From positions 1-6,184 of the forward strand of contig JAIBDK010000147.1 in the NCBI GenBank assembly GCA_024679435.1: a stretch of DNA of 6,184 nucleotides, written 5' to 3'. Numbering within the stretch: the stretch's first letter is position 1; every line of letters begins with the position of its first letter. The position numbers and the translations under genes are program-made. This DNA comes from Gammaproteobacteria bacterium. Lineage in GTDB: Bacteria > Pseudomonadota > Gammaproteobacteria > Arenicellales > Poriferihabitantaceae. Below the pieces are notes generated by a model. It was not told where the DNA came from, made no database searches, and saw nothing but the letters and a program-made list of their open reading frames with translations. This document shows, piece after piece, positions 5,514 through 6,184 of this stretch.

Positions 5514-6184
5514 CTATTGTGAAGTCATCGATTTTTCAGATGCTTCATCCTGAACCTGTGGTTTGAGAATCCGTTTTGACGAAATCCACTTGATCCATTC
5601 GTCCATCCCTTCTCCACTTTTGGCGGATAAAAGAATGATTTCAATATCCGGATTTACCCGTTTAGCGTAATCGATAGCCTGATCGACATCGAAATCAAGA
5701 TAAGGCAATAGATCCGTTTTAGATATCAGCATAAGGTCCGATACGGAAAACATATCGGGATATTTGATCGGCTTGTCTTCGCCCTCAGTCGCAGACAAGA
5801 TGACCACTTTGGCATCTTCACCGAGATCAAAGGATGCCGGACATACCAGATTTCCGACATTTTCTATGAATACTACGCCGCTGTTGTCGAGTGGTAATTC
5901 CTGTATGGCATGCCCCACCATATGGGCATCAAGATGGCATCCTTTGCCCGTATTTATTTGAATTGCGGCAACGCCTACTTGCTTTATCCGATTCGTGTCA
6001 TTTTCAGTTTCCTGGTCACCCTCTATAACCCCAACTGAAAAATCATTTTTGATGCGTTGTAATGTTTCGACCAGTAATGTGGTCTTGCCCGCGCCCGGGC
6101 TGGATACTAGATTGAGTGCAGCCAGACCATGTTCTGCCAACCAATCGCGATTGGATTCTGCATATCGATCATTTTTTGAGAGTA
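5514..6184 (-). CDS. hypB: HypB-like nickel-inserting GTPase, 5' end cut off
   Basis: GTPase of the HypB family that drives nickel delivery to the target enzyme together with HypA. The frame is open to the window edge, so the true start lies outside. A TTG at 6138-6140 could be mistaken for the start, but upstream codons read KNDRYAESNRDWLAEHG, a conserved HypB region before the G domain. Visible motifs are the P-loop SSPGAGKTT (about 6075-6104), EGDQETENDTNRI (switch region), the metal-binding Cys-His in GKGCHLDAHM, the second Cys in NLVCPASFD, and SKTDLLPYLDFD in place of the usual NKxD guanine-specificity motif. The C-terminus has a short polar tail after the last helix (DEWIKWI). Whether it has the His-rich N-terminal stretch of some HypBs cannot be seen. 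It stops 26 nt before hypA. Confidence 0.95.
   Translation of the reverse strand, partial: LSKNDRYAESNRDWLAEHGLAALNLVSSPGAGKTTLLVETLQRIKNDFSVGVIEGDQETENDTNRIKQVGVAAIQINTGKGCHLDAHMVGHAIQELPLDNSGVVFIENVGNLVCPASFDLGEDAKVVILSATEGEDKPIKYPDMFSVSDLMLISKTDLLPYLDFDVDQAIDYAKRVNPDIEIILLSAKSGEGMDEWIKWISSKRILKPQVQDEASEKSMTSQ

Noticed and set aside
5117..5566. 149-residue open frame on the plus strand opposite hypA
   Set aside because: It is antisense to hypA, whose metal-binding motifs are intact, and spans into hypB without recognisable domains.
6138..6140. TTG as the start of the HypB-like protein
   Set aside because: The frame stays open to the window edge and the upstream codons encode a conserved HypB stretch (KND...NRDW), so the gene is truncated by the window and does not start here.

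Overview
The window is a single-direction gene cluster. Every gene lies on the minus strand, so transcription runs from the right edge (6184) to the left edge (1). In transcription order it holds a HypB-type nickel GTPase (5' end cut off by the window), a HypA-type nickel chaperone, two adjacent ureohydrolase-family proteins (agmatinase/arginase fold), and a spermidine/putrescine-type ABC importer: a Tat-exported solute-binding protein, a PotB-like permease and a PotC-like permease whose 3' end is cut off. Gaps between genes are 26, 4, 47, 95, 88 and 4 nt, which fits one operon. No gene-free stretch exceeds 100 nt. No tRNA, rRNA, CRISPR array, mobile element or complete promoter is visible. 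The importer ATPase and the operon start, with any riboswitch or regulator, must lie outside the window.

The main observation is the ureohydrolase pair. The first (3990-5063, called alpha here) has all six metal ligands of the family: His154, Asp183, His185, Asp187, Asp276 and Asp278. The second (2896-3942, beta) is a full-length intact paralogue with four of the six replaced: Arg137, Gly163, Asn256 and Asn258, with only His165 and Asp167 kept. Beta therefore looks like a conserved pseudoenzyme subunit and not a second independent enzyme. As I recall the literature, this arrangement of one Ni-binding and one ligand-less subunit is that of the heteromeric nickel ureohydrolase that degrades metformin and its proposed predecessor acting on dimethylguanidine. 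HypA/HypB-like proteins are also known to activate the Ni-dependent guanidine hydrolase of cyanobacteria.

Proposed working model (inference): the ABC importer brings in a small cationic guanidine or biguanide-like compound. HypB and HypA load nickel into the alpha subunit. An alpha/beta complex hydrolyses the substrate to urea (or a urea derivative) plus ammonia or an amine, as a nitrogen source. The exact substrate cannot be read from the sequence.

The organism is a bacterium with moderate base composition (by eye mid-40s % G+C). The Tat-dependent binding protein and protein style suggest a Gram-negative proteobacterium, possibly gammaproteobacterial, but this is a low-confidence guess.
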